DNA from: Paenibacillus algorifonticola | GTDB taxonomy: Bacteria; Bacillota; Bacilli; Paenibacillales; Paenibacillaceae | Direction of reading: 5' to 3' | Length of the DNA stretch: 64,000 nucleotides | Assembly: GCF_000971975.1 (NCBI RefSeq) | Contig: NZ_LAQO01000026.1 | Coordinates: 62,001-126,000, forward strand | Shown: one piece after another, positions 1 through 7,876 of the stretch | Position numbering within the stretch: the first letter of the stretch is position 1 | How the letters are laid out: the number at the start of each line of letters is the position of its first letter | Notes under the pieces: generated by a model | Seen by the model: the letters and a program-made list of their open reading frames with translations, nothing else | The model's database searches: none | Told to the model about the DNA's origin: nothing | Program-made: the position numbers and the translations under genes

Positions 1-1
1 G

Positions 2-175
2 CTGCAAGCCGGTGCCCATGTATATGTGTGCGGCGATGAGAAGCATATGGCACATGATGTGCATTCCGCGCTCATTACTGTCATTGAGCAGGAAGGCGGC
101 ATCAGCCGCGAGAAAGCGGAAGCTTATCTTGCCGACATGCAGCAGCAGCAGCGCTACCAGCGCGATGTGTACTAA
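2..175 (+). CDS. cysJ: Sulfite reductase flavoprotein (alpha) subunit, C-terminal end
   Basis: Only the last 57 codons are in the window. The visible residues GAHVYVCGDEKHMAHDVH are the nicotinamide-binding C-terminal end of the CysJ/P450-reductase family, in which a VCGD segment helps position NADPH. The chain ends QRYQRDVY, also typical of CysJ. CysJ carries electrons from NADPH through FAD and FMN to the CysI hemoprotein, which is encoded 35 bp downstream, so the two form a cysJI operon for assimilatory sulfite reduction in the cytoplasm. The rest of the gene lies left of the window. Confidence 0.9.
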   Translation: MQAGAHVYVCGDEKHMAHDVHSALITVIEQEGGISREKAEAYLADMQQQQRYQRDVY

Positions 176-210
176 ACGGACCTAAGCGAGTGCGAGAGGA
201 GATAGCAGCA

Positions 211-1932
211 ATGGCAAATGATCAAATCGTAAAGCCTATCGGCGGCCCGCCGAGCGATGTTGAACATATTAAAATAGAGAGCAATTACTTGCGTGGAGCG
301 CTCGTTGAGACGCTTCGCAATCCGGTTACAGGAAGCTTGCCGGAGGATGACAACCGCTTGATGAAATTCCACGGCAGCTACATGCAGGATGACCGGGACC
401 TGCGCAATGAGCGCGAGAAGCAGAAGCTGGAGGCCGCTTACCAGTTTATGCTCCGCGTCGTTGTACCGGGTGGTGTAGCGACAGCCGAGCAATGGCTGGC
501 GATGGACGAACTGGCACATAAATATGGCAATGGCACGCTGCGTCTGACGACACGTCAGGCTTTCCAAATGCATGGCGTGCTGAAATGGAATTTGAAAAAG
601 ACGATCCGTACGATCAACGATAAGCTCATGACGACGCTTGCCGCTTGCGGCGACGTTAACCGTAATGTCATGAGCAATCCTAACCCGCATCTGTCCGAGG
701 CACATGAGCAGGTGAATGAGTGGGCGAGACGCATCAATAATCATCTAGCGCCGCGCACACCTGCGTATCATGAAATTTGGCTGGATGGCGAAAAGGTAGA
801 AAGCTCGGAAGCTGCTGGCGAAGTGGAACCGATCTACGGACCGGTGTACTTGCCGCGTAAATTCAAAATCGGGCTGGCTGTTCCCCCGTCCAATGATGTA
901 GACGTTTATTCTCAGGATCTGGGCTACATTGCGATTTTGGAAAAAGGCAAGCTCATCGGCTTCAACGTAACCGTCGGTGGCGGCATGGGCATGACGCATG
1001 GCGATACGGCGACTTATCCGCAGCTTGGCCGCGTTATTGGGTTCTGCACACCAGAGCAAACGATTGACGTTGCCGAGAAGACGGTTATGATTCAACGCGA
1101 TTATGGCAATCGCTCTGTTCGTAAAAATGCCCGTTTCAAATACACGATTGACCGCCACGGTCTGGACTGGTTTGTTGACGAGCTGCATAAAAGAATGGAC
1201 TGGAAGCTGGAAGCGCCGCGCGAATTCCACTTCGACAGCAATGGCGACCGCTATGGCTGGATTAAAGGCACAAACGGCAAATGGAATCTGACACTGTACA
1301 TTCAAAGCGGACGGATTCAAGATGACGGCGACTACAAGCTGATGACGGGCTTGCGTGAAATTGCGAAGATCCATACCGGAGACTTCCGCCTTTCACCGAA
1401 CCAAAATCTCGTTATTGCCAATATCACAACGCAGAAAAAACGCAAAATCGTTGAGCTGATTGAGCAGTATAAGCTGACGGACGGCGCGCATTATTCTGCT
1501 TTGCGCCGCAGCTCGATTTCCTGCGTAGCACTGCCGACCTGTGGCCTTGCTATGGCGGAAGCGGAACGGTACTTGCCGACTTTGATCGACAAGCTGGATG
1601 TGGTCATGGATGAAGCTGGTCTGCGCGACGAGTCCATCGTTATTCGCATGACGGGCTGCCCGAATGGCTGCGGCCGCCCAGCGCTCGGCGAAATTTCATT
1701 TATCGGGAAATCGCCGGGCAAATACAATATGTATTTGGGCGCAAGCTTCAACGGCGACCGTTTGAACAAGATGTACAAGGAAAATATTGATGAAACGGAA
1801 ATCATCAGCACGCTGACGCCTATTATTAACCGCTTCGCGAAAGAGCGCGAGCAGGGCGAGCATTTCGGTGATTTCGTCATTCGCAATGGCTATGTGAAGG
1901 CTACGACGTCAGGGCTTAATTTCCACGACTAG
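211..1932 (+). CDS. cysI: Sulfite reductase hemoprotein (beta) subunit
   Basis: Assimilatory sulfite reductase hemoprotein, which reduces sulfite to sulfide with six electrons from CysJ. The chain is 573 residues, the usual CysI length. The siroheme/[4Fe-4S] cysteines follow the family pattern: C438 and C444 in CVALPTCGLA, then C483 and C487 in TGCPNGCGRP. The family's ferredoxin-like repeats contain RLTTRQAFQMHG and the second-half equivalent RLSPNQNLVIAN. The ATG at 211 is preferred over the GTG at 190 because GAGGAGA at 196-202 sits about eight bases before it, and other CysI proteins begin close to this point. It follows cysJ by 35 bp and is almost certainly cotranscribed with it. Confidence 0.95.
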   Translation: MANDQIVKPIGGPPSDVEHIKIESNYLRGALVETLRNPVTGSLPEDDNRLMKFHGSYMQDDRDLRNEREKQKLEAAYQFMLRVVVPGGVATAEQWLAMDELAHKYGNGTLRLTTRQAFQMHGVLKWNLKKTIRTINDKLMTTLAACGDVNRNVMSNPNPHLSEAHEQVNEWARRINNHLAPRTPAYHEIWLDGEKVESSEAAGEVEPIYGPVYLPRKFKIGLAVPPSNDVDVYSQDLGYIAILEKGKLIGFNVTVGGGMGMTHGDTATYPQLGRVIGFCTPEQTIDVAEKTVMIQRDYGNRSVRKNARFKYTIDRHGLDWFVDELHKRMDWKLEAPREFHFDSNGDRYGWIKGTNGKWNLTLYIQSGRIQDDGDYKLMTGLREIAKIHTGDFRLSPNQNLVIANITTQKKRKIVELIEQYKLTDGAHYSALRRSSISCVALPTCGLAMAEAERYLPTLIDKLDVVMDEAGLRDESIVIRMTGCPNGCGRPALGEISFIGKSPGKYNMYLGASFNGDRLNKMYKENIDETEIISTLTPIINRFAKEREQGEHFGDFVIRNGYVKATTSGLNFHD

Positions 1933-2031
1933 TGGCGCTGCTGCAAGCTTTTTAGCAAGGCGAGTTTGGGCAAGGTGAATAACACGCTTGCCAGCCGCTC
2001 TATTTTTTCCATAAAGTAAACAAACAATAAT

Positions 2032-2064
2032 AAGGTCCGGGGCCGGCGCTCCGGGCTTTATTTC
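2032..2064 (+). terminator. Probable terminator after cysI
   Basis: AAGGTCCGGGG (2032-2042) can pair, with G-T pairs, with CTCCGGGCTTT (2049-2059), followed by a T-rich tail. A weaker GGCAAG/CTTGCC hairpin followed by a T run lies just upstream at about 1968-2010. Together they probably end the cysJI transcript. Confidence 0.55.
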
Positions 2065-2165
2065 GCTTATTGCCTAATGAGCCTTCTCGTGCTTATAATA
2101 ATTGGGTCGATGTAGAGATAGAGATTGGGATTGAACGTATGCAAAGAGAGGAGCACGTCATAGCG

Positions 2166-3257
2166 ATGATGCCGGAGAAAAAAGTAACGTGGCTGGAGCT
2201 GTTTTATGATTTATTGTTTGTGGCGGCTGTCTCCAAGGCCACACATGTGCTGCTTCACGTCGAGCATAGCAGCATTACTTGGGAGCATTTATCCAAATTC
2301 ATTTTGATTTTTGTGCCGATTTGGTGGGCATGGGTTGGACAGACGATGTACAACAATCGTTTTGGTCAGGATACGTTGAAGCATCGATTATTTATCGTGC
2401 TGCAAATGTTTTTTGTCCTCATTATGACGGCAAGCTTAAATGTTGATTTTGACGCGTATTATGTGCCCTTTTTTATTGGTTATATAGGGCTTCGGATTAT
2501 AACGACCGTGCAATATTTGCTGACGGCACGTTCAGAGGTGCTGCATAAGCTGCAAACCGCACGTTTCTTCGGTACCTATTTTTGGCTAGGGATAGCGGTA
2601 TCGTCATGTTCCTTGTTTTTTGATTCGTGGCTGCGTTACGTGATTTTGTACACGGGCATTATTCTGGACATTATTGTTCCGTTAATTGGCCGCAAGCATC
2701 TCGTTGTCACGCCGATCCATACTCCTCATTTACTGGAGCGTTTTTCGCTGTTTACGCTGATTTTGCTAGGTGAATCGGTCGTTAGCCTGCTTTCCATATT
2801 GGAAGAAGGAGAGCTGAATTTCACATCCATCACATTCGTTGCCCTTGCTTTTATTCTTGTTATTGCAATCTGGTGGCAGTATTTCGAGAATATGGAGAAA
2901 AACGTAGATAAAACGAAGCGAACAGCGGGGCAAACGATTATTTACGGCCATTTGTTTATCTATTTGTCGCTTTGCATGATCGCTGCGTCGATCCAACTGG
3001 TGTTTTTGAACAAACTGGAATATGGCTTTATGCTCGGATTCGTTTTTGGCTCCGTGTTCATTTATTTTCTGTCGGTTATGTGCTTGCTATACAGCTACCG
3101 CTTTGAGCATTTGCGCCCAACCGTGAAGCATATTTCGCTGCTGTTGCTGCTGCTGCTTGTTTTATTCAGCGTGAACTTGCTCGTTGTAGTACCGCCGACG
3201 GTCGTGCTTCTGGAGCTTGTGCTGTTCTTTATCGTATTTGCCAAAACAACGGCTTAG
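2166..3257 (+). CDS. Low-temperature-requirement A (LtrA) family membrane protein
   Basis: The N-terminus holds the LtrA signature KVTWLELFYDLLFVAAV, followed by a long hydrophobic chain with about ten predicted membrane helices, including WEHLSKFILIFVPIWWAW and a late VTPIHTPHLLERFSLFTLI segment. LtrA proteins are integral membrane proteins first linked to cold growth in Listeria; their biochemical role is unknown. The start at ATG 2166 (or 2169) is chosen because AGAGAGGAG lies at 2144-2152 and family members begin just before the KVTWLELFYDL motif; the frame is open back to 2070 without a ribosome site. About 363 residues. It stands alone between terminators. Confidence 0.85.
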   Translation: MMPEKKVTWLELFYDLLFVAAVSKATHVLLHVEHSSITWEHLSKFILIFVPIWWAWVGQTMYNNRFGQDTLKHRLFIVLQMFFVLIMTASLNVDFDAYYVPFFIGYIGLRIITTVQYLLTARSEVLHKLQTARFFGTYFWLGIAVSSCSLFFDSWLRYVILYTGIILDIIVPLIGRKHLVVTPIHTPHLLERFSLFTLILLGESVVSLLSILEEGELNFTSITFVALAFILVIAIWWQYFENMEKNVDKTKRTAGQTIIYGHLFIYLSLCMIAASIQLVFLNKLEYGFMLGFVFGSVFIYFLSVMCLLYSYRFEHLRPTVKHISLLLLLLLVLFSVNLLVVVPPTVVLLELVLFFIVFAKTTA

Positions 3258-3329
3258 CTTTCAAAGTATGAATGTTAAGCGGTTATTCTTTATAAAAAGC
3301 GTGACCTTCGGTCACAGTATCCTGTAATG

Positions 3330-3383
3330 AAACAGCGGCAATCTTGGACAAAGTTATAAGATCCTAGACTGCCGCTGTTTTTT
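3330..3383 (+). terminator. Terminator with CAGCGGCA/TGCCGCTG stem
   Basis: AAACAGCGGCA (3330-3340) pairs perfectly with TGCCGCTGTTT (3370-3380) around a 29-nt loop and runs into further T residues. It ends the LtrA-family transcript. A smaller hairpin GTGACC-ttc-GGTCAC lies just upstream at 3301-3315. The same stem recurs at about 22134 and 49047. The rest of the 3258-3589 gap is A+T-rich and holds the promoter region of the next gene. Confidence 0.75.
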
Positions 3384-3589
3384 GTACAAACGTTTCCTGC
3401 TGCTGGAACTCAGAAACAATCGCCCGAGTGCAAAATACATGATAAACGCTGGCTTTATCCACCTTTTGTTATATATACATATGCCTATTTGCTCATACCC
3501 GACCAACAGAATGTTGCTTAAGGATGATTAATTCAAATTCCAATTCATGTTAAAATTGTAGAATTACAAATAGAAAGGTGAGAAATACG

Positions 3590-4012
3590 ATGGGATCGTG
3601 GGGAACAGCATCGCTGGAAAGCGACGAAGGTCTTGATGTTCTTGATGCTTTAAGCAAATATGCAGTGGACCGCCAGTCTATTAAGTTGAAGGAGCTTCTA
3701 GTTCATTATAGAGAGCTTGGATTACTTGCGGAGGATCCGGAAGAGGAGGATTTCCTTTATGATAATACAGCGATTGCTCTAGCTGAAATTGTGTGCGCCT
3801 ATATCGAAAACGGCAAGACGCAGTACGAGGCTCTGAGTGGTTTGAAGGAGATCGTCTGGGAAACAGAGGAGCTGCTCGAGTTGCAGCAATTGGTTCAGCA
3901 GGTGCTGGATAATAAAGGCGGAGAACGTGAGCTGTATGAACTGTGGGATGGAGATTCCGACTGGATCAACCATATGGAAAATGTGGTTCGTATTTTATCG
4001 GAGCAGCTTTAA
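3590..4012 (+). CDS. DUF4259 domain-containing protein
   Basis: A 140-residue acidic protein opening MGSWGTASLESDEGLDVLD, the hallmark of DUF4259 proteins (MGxWGxxxFEnDxAxDfl). It also has the internal ALAEIVCAYIENG helix where family members carry an A-x-E-x-(I/V)-A helix, and ends with a D-W-hydrophobic helix. DUF4259 has no established biochemical role. The start is ATG 3590, preceded by GAAAGGTGAG at 3573-3582; a GTG at 3578 in the same frame overlaps that ribosome site and is unlikely. Single gene flanked by hairpins. Confidence 0.8.
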   Translation: MGSWGTASLESDEGLDVLDALSKYAVDRQSIKLKELLVHYRELGLLAEDPEEEDFLYDNTAIALAEIVCAYIENGKTQYEALSGLKEIVWETEELLELQQLVQQVLDNKGGERELYELWDGDSDWINHMENVVRILSEQL

Positions 4013-4031
4013 ATAGTGAAAAATAAACACT

Positions 4032-4060
4032 GGCTGCAGCTGCTTTAAGCGGTTGCAGCC
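4032..4060. terminator. Bidirectional hairpin between convergent genes
   Basis: GGCTGCAGC (4032-4040) pairs with GTTGCAGCC (4052-4060). It lies between the DUF4259 gene and the convergent gene ending at 4060. The T run is weak on both strands. Confidence 0.5.
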
Positions 4061-4569
4061 TATTTGCCATTCATAATAAGCTTATATTTCCTGAAAATCC
4101 AAGAGTTAACCAAGTCAGTCATTGCATTTTTGCTTATGCGCACAGGTGGTTTTTGCTCTTGCAAACCAGCTCCTGTTGCTGCATGTGCCGAAAAACGAAG
4201 CGGCTTTGTCATTTTTTTAATATCGTTCGTTACTTCATTAAAAAACGCATCCTCTGACCATTGCCCATAATAGGGAAAGGGGATACCTTCATTTCTTATA
4301 AAAAATACTGAGCGTTCATGACCCGTCGAAACAGAGATGGAATAAACAAAGAAGGGGTGATAATCAATCCTTTTTTCCTCTTCCGTAAAATACTGATAAA
4401 ATGCTTCATAAGCGGCATACACCTGATCGTAATCATGCTTCGTTTGGGCATAATCGGTACGATGGAACTGCACTTGCTTATGCTCAAAAAGCATCAAAAT
4501 GCTTTTAAACTCTTCAGGTGTTATGAAAAATTTAAGTTTATAAAATCCGCTGTTTTTTAATTTGTCCAT
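4060..4569 (-). CDS. Hypothetical protein, 169 residues
   Basis: Family not recognised. The predicted product (MDKLKNSGFYKLKFFITPEEF...) is a soluble mixed alpha/beta protein with many aromatic residues (YEAFYQYFTEEEKRIDYHPFF) and a basic C-terminus (IFRKYKLIMNGK). No signal peptide, membrane segment or catalytic motif was seen. The start at 4569 is set by GAGAGGAAAG just upstream on the minus strand; an in-frame extension of eleven codons would read through that ribosome site. It converges with the DUF4259 gene. The genus-like codon use and good ribosome site support a real gene. Confidence 0.6.
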   Translation of the reverse strand: MDKLKNSGFYKLKFFITPEEFKSILMLFEHKQVQFHRTDYAQTKHDYDQVYAAYEAFYQYFTEEEKRIDYHPFFVYSISVSTGHERSVFFIRNEGIPFPYYGQWSEDAFFNEVTNDIKKMTKPLRFSAHAATGAGLQEQKPPVRISKNAMTDLVNSWIFRKYKLIMNGK

Positions 4570-4673
4570 TTCTTTCCTCTCACCACCCAATATTGACTCC
4601 ACTTATATGATCACATTTTAACAAATTGAATCCATGTTCTACCTATTGTTTCCTATTTTTTTGTAAATTAATA

Positions 4674-4701
4674 TAAAAAATATAAAAGAATATTCCGATA
4701 C
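4674..4701 (+). promoter_or_regulatory. Candidate sigma-D-type (flagellar) promoter
   Basis: TAAA at 4674-4677 and TCCGATAC at 4694-4701 are 16 bp apart, close to the sigma-D pattern TAAA-N14-16-GCCGATAT. The site lies 55 bp before the gene at 4756. The surroundings are very A+T-rich, so the -35 part is easily met by chance; the -10 part carries the weight. Confidence 0.35.
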
Positions 4702-4755
4702 TATAAATAGAAGATAATAACCGAAATAAATGAATGGGATAGGGGTGCGTTAAGG

Positions 4756-5616
4756 ATGAAGATTTACAGCTCGACCCAGTATGACTTAAATTTATACACA
4801 AATTCGAAACAACAGACCGATAAACCGACCTTGGTCACAGGCACGATATCCGGTCTATCTCATGACACCGATACAGTGGAAATTAGCCCGACTGCCAGAC
4901 AGTTGGCGGCATCCGATATTGTGAATCATTCGGCTAAATATTTTGGAACCGTTCAAATCAATGAGTCGCTGAATCGCCTTCTCACAGATCAACCCTCGGA
5001 GGTGGAGGAAGCTGTTTACGGCATCATTCAATCCAATTTCATTACAGACGTCACCGGAGAAGAGGACCGAGCAGCGTTATTAGAATTGGGACTTACTCAA
5101 GCTAAGTATATCGCGGACAACTACATGAAGGATGATGAAGCGGCGGAATTTATGAATACGATCCGTCAAATCGGAGCCATCTCCAAAACGAGAACGGTAG
5201 ACCCTGAAACGAATGAAACCCATTACGAAACACCGCCGCAAAGGCCTATTGGTGCTCCAGATGATTATATCGATTTGACCTATATGATGAAGAAATTCGA
5301 GCCGAATACGCTGGACAAGCTGCAAGATGCAATTGTGAACGGAAAAGACTGGAACAGCATCTTGCAAACCTTCGCTAAGAAAGCAGCGACAAATACGGAT
5401 TGGGTGAAGGCATACAGAGAGGAAGCTGCCAAACCGATCGGAGACATTGTCGGTGAGAACAGATTCGAGAAGGCCTCTACTGCCAGCTTGACTGCGTTTG
5501 TCAAAGATATCAAGGACATCATTGCCAATGCCGGATTTGAAAATACGGGGCTCATAAAGGACAATATAGAGGCTTTTATGCGAACGTTGGAAAGCACAAG
5601 GTCCTTTCAGTCTTAA
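4756..5616 (+). CDS. Hypothetical protein with flagellar-regulon-like N-terminus
   Basis: Family not recognised. The 286-residue product begins MKIYSSTQYDLNLYT and has DTVEISPTARQLAAS at about residues 38-52, which resembles the V-x-I-S-x-x-A-(R/K) segment near the N-terminus of flagellar proteins such as FlgM. The remainder is predicted helical, acidic and soluble with no signal peptide. A possible sigma-D promoter precedes it and it ends at a strong terminator, so it is probably monocistronic. A role linked to motility is an inference from these two weak signals only. Confidence 0.6.
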   Translation: MKIYSSTQYDLNLYTNSKQQTDKPTLVTGTISGLSHDTDTVEISPTARQLAASDIVNHSAKYFGTVQINESLNRLLTDQPSEVEEAVYGIIQSNFITDVTGEEDRAALLELGLTQAKYIADNYMKDDEAAEFMNTIRQIGAISKTRTVDPETNETHYETPPQRPIGAPDDYIDLTYMMKKFEPNTLDKLQDAIVNGKDWNSILQTFAKKAATNTDWVKAYREEAAKPIGDIVGENRFEKASTASLTAFVKDIKDIIANAGFENTGLIKDNIEAFMRTLESTRSFQS

Positions 5617-5626
5617 GAGTATCGAG

Positions 5627-5690
5627 TAAAAAAATACCCGCTTGCCGCTGCTTGGATGAACTCCAGACAGGGCAGGGGGGTATTTTTTTA
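5627..5690. terminator. Strong terminator, copy 1 of a repeated element
   Basis: AAAAAAATACCC (5628-5639) pairs perfectly with GGGTATTTTTTT (5678-5689), with a further inner TGGA/TCCA hairpin. A T run follows on either strand, so it can act both ways. Its interior (5647-5685) is nearly identical to that of the element at 7793-7847 (37 of 39 bases). Confidence 0.85.
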
Positions 5691-5698
5691 AGAAACAA

Positions 5699-5956
5699 AT
5701 GCAGAAACACATTGAGGAAATTCTTTTCTCTTCAGTAGATAATAAAAACATATTTGGGACGGTTCTGAGAATGGAATCGGAAAATAAACAGTTGATATGG
5801 GCCGGAGCGGCAGGCGATATGAATATGGACAAACAGTTCTTTATCGCGAGCACGACCAAACTTTAAGTTAATGCATCCATATTGAAGCTAAGAGAGCTGA
5901 AAAAAAGTGATAGGCTTCTCCACGCTGTCTGTAACGGCAAGTTTAATTTCCTATAA
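5699..5956 (+). pseudogene. Remnant of a serine beta-lactamase-fold hydrolase
   Basis: Reading from ATG 5699 gives about 55 residues (MQKHIEEILFSSVDNKNIFG...) ending FIASTTKL and then a TAA at 5864. S-T-T-K after F-I-A is the S-x-x-K nucleophile motif of class C beta-lactamase/penicillin-binding-fold hydrolases. Beyond the stop, the same frame continues VNASILKLRELKK, matching the helix that normally follows (K-L-Y-V-x-A-x-I-L-x-L), so a Tyr codon appears to have become a stop. The frame ends at 5956 and the remaining two thirds of the gene are gone. It abuts the 3' end of the LysR gene. Clearly non-functional. Confidence 0.7.
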
Positions 5957-6850
5957 AGTAGATTGTTCGCTCAGATGCAGCTTGAGATATTGATAAAGTT
6001 TTTGACTGGCTAATTGCAACGGGTAGGCCGATGCTTTGCACAGGATTCCGAAAGTCATATATATAAGTTTTCCACTGATCGTCCGTATGGTTGTTCCCGC
6101 AGCAGCGGGCTCCGCTATAATCTTCGGGATCAGTGCGATGCCTAACCCGTTCTCGACGAAAAACTTCAAGGCCGTCATACTCCCTATCTCCATAGTATCA
6201 AGCGACAAATTTCCCGTTTCCTGCATAACCATCTCCAGCCTTCTGCGATATGGACAGGTTTCAGCTGTGATGAGCAGTCGATACCCTCGAATATCTTCCG
6301 GTGCGAGAACCGCTTTCAGCGTTAGCGGATGGTCTTCAGGCATTAACGCCACAAATTCTTCCTGAAATAGGGGTTCAAAATAAAGATCGTTCCCTATATC
6401 CGGTGCCGAACATAATGAAAAATCAAGCTCTCCGCTGAGGATTCGCTCGGTCAGTGTCGGAGTGTTCGCATATTCCAAAGAAATCCGGATGTTCGGATAC
6501 ATAGACATGAACTCCTTTAAAATGCCAGGCAACCGATAGCTCCCTGTTGGCTCCGTGACGCCTATGCGAATATGGCCCGTCTCCCCCAGCTGTAGATTCG
6601 ACAAGCTTGTTTGTATTTGCTCCATATTCTTTACAATTTGCATGCTTTGGTCATGAAATAACCTCCCGGCTTCCGTCAACCGAAACTCCTTTCCATGTCC
6701 TCGTTCGATCAACTGAACGCCTAAATCCAATTCAAGCTTTTGTATTTGCATCGTAACGGTAGATTGAACATAGTTCATTTCTTTAGCCGCACGGGCAAAA
6801 CTGCCGTATTTTACGATCATTTGGAACGTTTTTAACGTCTTAAAATCCAT
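5951..6850 (-). CDS. LysR-family transcriptional regulator
   Basis: A 299-residue LysR regulator. The N-terminal winged helix (MDFKTLKTFQMIVKYGSFARAAKEMNYVQSTVT, positions 1-33) is the classic LysR DNA-binding segment, followed by the linker helix and a periplasmic-binding-protein-like effector domain (TGHIRIGVTEPTGSYRLP onward). The start at 6850 has GAAGGTG upstream; the frame extends a few codons farther without a ribosome site. It is divergent from the dehydrogenase gene at 6934 with 83 bp between, the usual arrangement for a LysR protein and its target, and a 15-bp palindrome lies in that gap. The effector is unknown. Confidence 0.92.
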   Translation of the reverse strand: MDFKTLKTFQMIVKYGSFARAAKEMNYVQSTVTMQIQKLELDLGVQLIERGHGKEFRLTEAGRLFHDQSMQIVKNMEQIQTSLSNLQLGETGHIRIGVTEPTGSYRLPGILKEFMSMYPNIRISLEYANTPTLTERILSGELDFSLCSAPDIGNDLYFEPLFQEEFVALMPEDHPLTLKAVLAPEDIRGYRLLITAETCPYRRRLEMVMQETGNLSLDTMEIGSMTALKFFVENGLGIALIPKIIAEPAAAGTTIRTISGKLIYMTFGILCKASAYPLQLASQKLYQYLKLHLSEQSTL

Positions 6851-6869
6851 TATACACCTTCTTCTATAG

Positions 6870-6905
6870 TTCAAAATATTTGAATAGATCCTTCAAATAG
6901 TTCAA
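6870..6905. promoter_or_regulatory. Putative LysR operator
   Basis: TTCAAAATATTTGAA (6870-6884) is a perfect interrupted palindrome (TTCAAA-ATA-TTTGAA) that fits the LysR T-N11-A layout. A further TTCAAA half-site at 6892-6897 and TTCAA at 6901-6905 follow. The cluster sits in the divergent gap between the LysR gene and the dehydrogenase, consistent with recognition and activation sites. Confidence 0.55.
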
Positions 6906-6933
6906 TTATACAAATGCGATCGGAGGATTTACA

Positions 6934-7713
6934 ATGAAAAGATCAAATTACAATATAAGGAGTGTATCCGTTATGCAGATATATAACAAAGTAGTTCTTG
7001 TTACGGGTGGCGGCACAGGGATTGGCAGATCAACAAGTCTCATGCTGGCCAAGCGAGGGGCGACCGTTATCGTTAACTATTCTCGTTCGCAAGCCGATGC
7101 AGAAGAAACCGTTCGATCGATCAACAAGGAGGGCGGCCAAGCTGTAGGGGTACAAGCAGACGTATCAAAGGACAAGGAAGTCCGGAGCATGGTCGAAACC
7201 ATTATTCAGCAATTCGGGACCGTGGATTTGCTCGTCAACAACGCCAGTATTACAAGTCATATTCCGATGGACAATCTGGAGGAAGTTACCGGAGAAATAT
7301 GGGATGAATTGTTCGATGTGAATGTAAAAGGCATGTTTTACTGCGCGCGAGCTGTCGCACCTTACATGAAGAAAAATAAACAGGGAGCCATCGTCAATTT
7401 GGGCAGTATCGCCGGACAAACCGGATTAGGCTCTTCTCTTCCCTACGCCGTATCGAAGGCCGCCGTTCATGGCTTAACAAAATCGCTAGCGCGAGCTTTA
7501 GTACCCGATATTCGGGTAAACTGCATCGTACCAGGAGCCGTCGCAACAAGATGGTGGACCGGAAGAGAAGAACAAATGCAGAGATTAGCTCCGAATCTGC
7601 TGCTACAGCGTATTTCGACACCCGAAGATATTGCCTCCATGATCTGTGCAACCTTAGAGCAAGAAGCGATGACGGGGCAAATCATTACTGTGGATAGCGG
7701 TCAAACGTTGTAG
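6934..7713 (+). CDS. Short-chain dehydrogenase/reductase (SDR)
   Basis: Classical SDR oxidoreductase. The cofactor motif TGGGTGIG sits near the N-terminus, NNAS stands for the usual NNAG, the catalytic Y-x-x-x-K is in PYAVSKAAVHG, and the C-terminus TGQIITVDSGQTL is the usual SDR end. The fold and NAD(P)H use are secure; the substrate is not known. Two starts are possible: ATG 6934 with CGGAGGA before it, and ATG 6973 with ATAAGGAG before it; the second gives the more typical SDR N-terminus (MQIYNKVVLVTGG). It is divergent from a LysR regulator, its probable controller, and ends before a repeated terminator element. Confidence 0.9.
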   Translation: MKRSNYNIRSVSVMQIYNKVVLVTGGGTGIGRSTSLMLAKRGATVIVNYSRSQADAEETVRSINKEGGQAVGVQADVSKDKEVRSMVETIIQQFGTVDLLVNNASITSHIPMDNLEEVTGEIWDELFDVNVKGMFYCARAVAPYMKKNKQGAIVNLGSIAGQTGLGSSLPYAVSKAAVHGLTKSLARALVPDIRVNCIVPGAVATRWWTGREEQMQRLAPNLLLQRISTPEDIASMICATLEQEAMTGQIITVDSGQTL

Positions 7714-7792
7714 GGGGTAACTGATGTGATAACTTGCCGCTACTTATGATACGGTTCATCGCGCATGAGCTTAAACGCTCTTGTCAATATCA

Positions 7793-7847
7793 AAAACACC
7801 CGTCTGCTGCTGCTTGGACGAACTCCAGACAGGGCAGGCGGGTATTT
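7793..7847. terminator. Bidirectional terminator, copy 2 of the repeated element
   Basis: ACCCGTCTGC (7798-7807) pairs with GCAGGCGGGT (7834-7843) apart from a single T-G pair. On the minus strand the stem is followed by GTTTTTG, which suits termination of the VOC gene; on the plus strand by TATTTATA for the SDR gene. Its interior (7809-7847) matches that of the element at 5627-5690 at 37 of 39 positions. Confidence 0.7.
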
Positions 7848-7876
7848 ATATGCAAAGCCTTATGGATGAGGCTCGA

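Noticed and set aside
5080..5859. 259-codon minus-strand open frame across the 286-residue protein and terminator
   Set aside because: It crosses a strong bidirectional terminator and mirrors a gene with a better start and ribosome site.
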